The notes under the pieces: generated by a model
Told to the model about the DNA's origin: nothing
The model's database searches: none
What the model saw: the letters and a program-made list of their open reading frames with translations, nothing else
Origin: Nectonema munidae
Taxonomy: Eukaryota > Nematomorpha > Nectonematoida > Nectonematidae
Direction: 5' to 3'
Assembly: GCA_030549495.1 (NCBI GenBank)
Contig: JAUIRK010000797.1
Coordinates: 57,634-121,633 of the forward strand
DNA length: 64,000 nucleotides
Position numbers and translations under genes: made by a program
Shown here: positions 61,599-64,000 of the stretch, in pieces
Layout of the letters: the number at the start of each line of letters is the position of its first letter
How positions within the stretch are numbered: position 1 is the stretch's first letter

Positions 61599-64000
61599 GA
61601 GATACTCATGGACTAAAAGAAGTGTTTCGCAAAACTGAACAAAAGAACAAAGCCTAATATAAGCGTAAAGTTCAATTATTATATATCGAAATACCGACGT
61701 TTACAATGAAAAATAATAATTTGGTATTTTTCAAGAAAGGATAAATATCTAGAAAGAGGCAGGGGGTGGAAAAATCTTTCACCACACACCTTTCCCCTCC
61801 AAATATTTTGAATTTTCTCAATTCTATATGTCACTTCATATTATTTAAAAGAGATGTTTGGTTTGTGAGGAGACTTTCAATATTACTTTTATAAGTAAAA
61901 ATTATTTTTATAATTTTTTATGACTAATTTTTTGAATGAATTTTAGAAAATTTATTTTTTTTTATTCATTTCATGTTGATCTATTCTAAATCATAATAAT
62001 CGAAAGCGAATCATTTGATAATAATTAATCAATTCGAATTTGAGCAATAATTTTTCAGAGACAACAATTTTTCTCCATCCTTTTCAGGATTAATTCCCTA
62101 TATTGAAGGCCACTGTTTTCACTTACCGCCAATAAAATTGAAAAAAATTTGTATCTTAACAGTAATAAAATTCCCTTGTTTTACAGCCATAACATTTTTG
62201 CTGTGTATTGCATGTACAATATAAAACTTTTTATGTAAATTATAAATTCGAGCAAGAGTCTAGCAACAAGCTATAGAAAGTGAGAATTGGGGTGTGTTGA
62301 AGTATTCCACCTACTAGTTGTCGTTGCAATACCCTTTGTGTATAATTTTAATTTAAGTTTTTTTACATTAAGTTTGATTTGAATTTCTTGTTATTTCACC
62401 ATTTTATGCTGCTTATAAATTATGAGGTACGTTATAAAATAATTAATTAGTACAATTTTTAACTATCCATTATCTTAATTTGTTTTCATTTTAAAATTCA
62501 ATTTTTCATATTTTTTTCAAATTGTAAGTTAATTTTTATAACGAATTATTTACAGCTTGGCATAGTTAATTATTATTATTAAAAAGAAAATAAAAGTTAA
62601 AAATAAAAATTTTCTGCTATATTTTGATGAGAGTTAGCGCACTTAAATTTATGTTGTAACTTTGTTAATCTTTAAAATCCATTTTATATTTATTTTTATG
62701 CATCACTTTTTTTGTTTCAAAAGAATTTAGAAATTTTTAAAAATTATTTCATTTTTAAAAAATGCCACCCTTGTTAAATCGTCAATTTATCTGTCTCGTT
62801 GGTGGCGGTAAAATGAGGTGATTTGAATATGATAAATATTTATATTACTTGAAATCAAGAAGTAAAATTATGAATGGAAAAATATCCTCTTTTTAATGTT
62901 TAAGTGGAGAAATGACCACTAGGAAATGCAATTTCTAAAAATTAGCTCTAATCAAAATTAATCTTTTGCCAGAATAAAAAAAGCCTGTTTCCTCATATAA
63001 ACTACCAGAATTTCTTTCACAACTTATATTCGTAGACAGATTAATTTTAGGCTCTTTCAGATTAATATTCATTGGAAATACACATTTTTTATTCTTTAAC
63101 ATATATTTTTTTCTTGCTCAAATTTTTGAAGTAAGATGATGTTCTAGTGAAAAACATTTAACAAAGTATTACACTTTATAAACTGCACGAAGTTGAAAAG
63201 TCCGTCTAGCTGTTGTTGAATAACTGTTGTTGTTTAAGCATCATCACTCTTCGGAGAGTCACTATCTTCTGCAGGGGATGATTTCTTCCTCTATAGTTTT
63301 GTCTTAGTTAACTTTTATGCTAAGGTCGTACATAACCATGGCTTCGGAGCCAGAAAAATCTTATAGCTGCGACTCCTGCTCAGGAGCAAAAATATTGATG
63401 TCCGGCTTTGTTAATTTTTTTTCAAGTTTTGAAAAGTTTGTTGTAACACTACTTGGTATATAACCAATATAAATAACTTCATACTGAGAACTAGAGTTAT
63501 TCATAATTTTTGCTAAAAGAGGCTTCTTTATTGAACGGTTTAATACTATCCAAATAAAACTCATTCATAAAACTAATTAATAAATTAATAATCCCTTGGA
63601 CAAGGAACAGATAAAAATAAATTACTATTCTTAGCAAAAAAATAAAAAACAGGATAAACGATTATTTTTATCTAAGCAATATATTCTTACAGTTACACAT
63701 AAAACTAAGAATTATAGCGAGCATATAAAAAAAGACAGTATAGAAAGTAAAAAACCAAGTATAAACACGCAATAGTTAGTAGTTCAGTTTATCAAAGTTA
63801 AGCTTGGGTAAGAATTTTAACATCTTGTATTAATGTTATTAAAGTGACCTGCAGAGATTAATCCTTATTTAAAATATGGATATTCTATTTTCTGTTAAAT
63901 TGTTTATATAATCTTATGTTTTATAATATTTGAATAAGAGCATGTGCTCAAAAATTCTCACTTTTTATCAAATATTCCTTGGTTGTGCATTATTTATTTA
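61599..64000. other. Upstream flank of Pik3c3
   Basis: It should contain the 5' UTR and promoter, but I see no reliable TATA box or initiator context. 61755-62060 resembles the dispersed repeat at 25865. A 67-codon frame at 63361-63564 (- strand) has no recognisable similarity. Confidence 0.4.

Noticed and set aside
63361-63564. 67-codon frame near the right edge
   Set aside because: No recognised family, no splice context and no conserved motif; left as unassigned flank.
1-64000. LTR retrotransposons, retrovirus-like copies or Polintons
   Set aside because: No pair of long direct repeats with TG...CA ends and no recognisable gag/protease/integrase/capsid block was seen. The zinc knuckles at 33960-34120 fit a LINE ORF1 with RT motifs of non-LTR type.
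1-64000. CRISPR array, toxin-antitoxin or bacterial operon structure
   Set aside because: The window is spliced metazoan DNA; the only tandem array has 150 bp units without spacers.

Overview
This is an AT-rich animal nuclear window holding two convergent host genes whose introns are packed with transposon remains. The + strand carries the 3' half of a DEAF1-type transcription factor (SAND and MYND domains; coding exons 1050 to 8866). The - strand carries what appears to be a complete coding region for the class III phosphatidylinositol 3-kinase Vps34/PIK3C3 (15 coding exons, 61598 down to 11233, about 50 kb of genomic DNA for a predicted 906-residue protein). Both proteins are metazoan. The transposon types (FLYWCH-type MULEs, ZBED5/FAM200-like and CGGBP1-like hAT, pogo/Tigger, RTE-like LINEs, a tRNA-derived SINE) and the long AT-rich introns suggest an arthropod, possibly a crustacean such as a copepod. 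That taxonomic guess is inference.

Layout. 1-8866: DEAF1 3' exons. The 6.4 kb intron before the MYND exon holds a ZBED5-like hAT element with matching ends and a degenerate tandem array of about 150 bp units. 8867-11232: intergenic, with two abutting piggyBac-like MITEs sharing a TTAA and one unassigned 98-codon reading frame. 11233-61598: Pik3c3. Intron 14 (11374-21955) holds RTE-like LINE pieces, a 2.5 kb MULE with clean ends set inside an older inverted-repeat element, a CGGBP1-like hAT relic and SINE copies. Intron 13 has the 5' part of a LINE with a zinc finger and endonuclease. Intron 11 has a ZBED/FAM200-like hAT fossil and a 3.0 kb element of a family I cannot name. Intron 10 has a CR1/Jockey-like LINE relic and a fold-back element. 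Intron 9 has a 600 bp palindromic element. Intron 6 has a pogo-like element with a SINE inside it. Intron 3 has a second MULE. Intron 2 has a Tigger-ended element that also carries a widespread unnamed arthropod gene. 61599-64000: upstream flank of Pik3c3, with no recognisable coding sequence.

The best candidate for an undescribed system is the element at 28634-31645. It has 12 bp terminal inverted repeats, a perfect 8 bp target duplication (GTGGGGAA), and one long, almost intact reading frame of about 690 codons. The protein has hAT-like landmarks (two Asp motifs, a CRHH motif, an RW motif and a C-terminal ERAVS segment) but is not a standard hAT transposase that I recognise.

Host-gene oddities. 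Intron 11 of Pik3c3 appears to use a GC-AG splice pair. The kinase DFG motif reads DFS (Gly to Ser). The C2-domain N-terminus is divergent. All Pik3c3 exon phases join consistently, so the exon model is strong. I saw no LTR retrotransposon, retrovirus-like copy, Polinton, CRISPR array or free-standing tRNA/rRNA gene.
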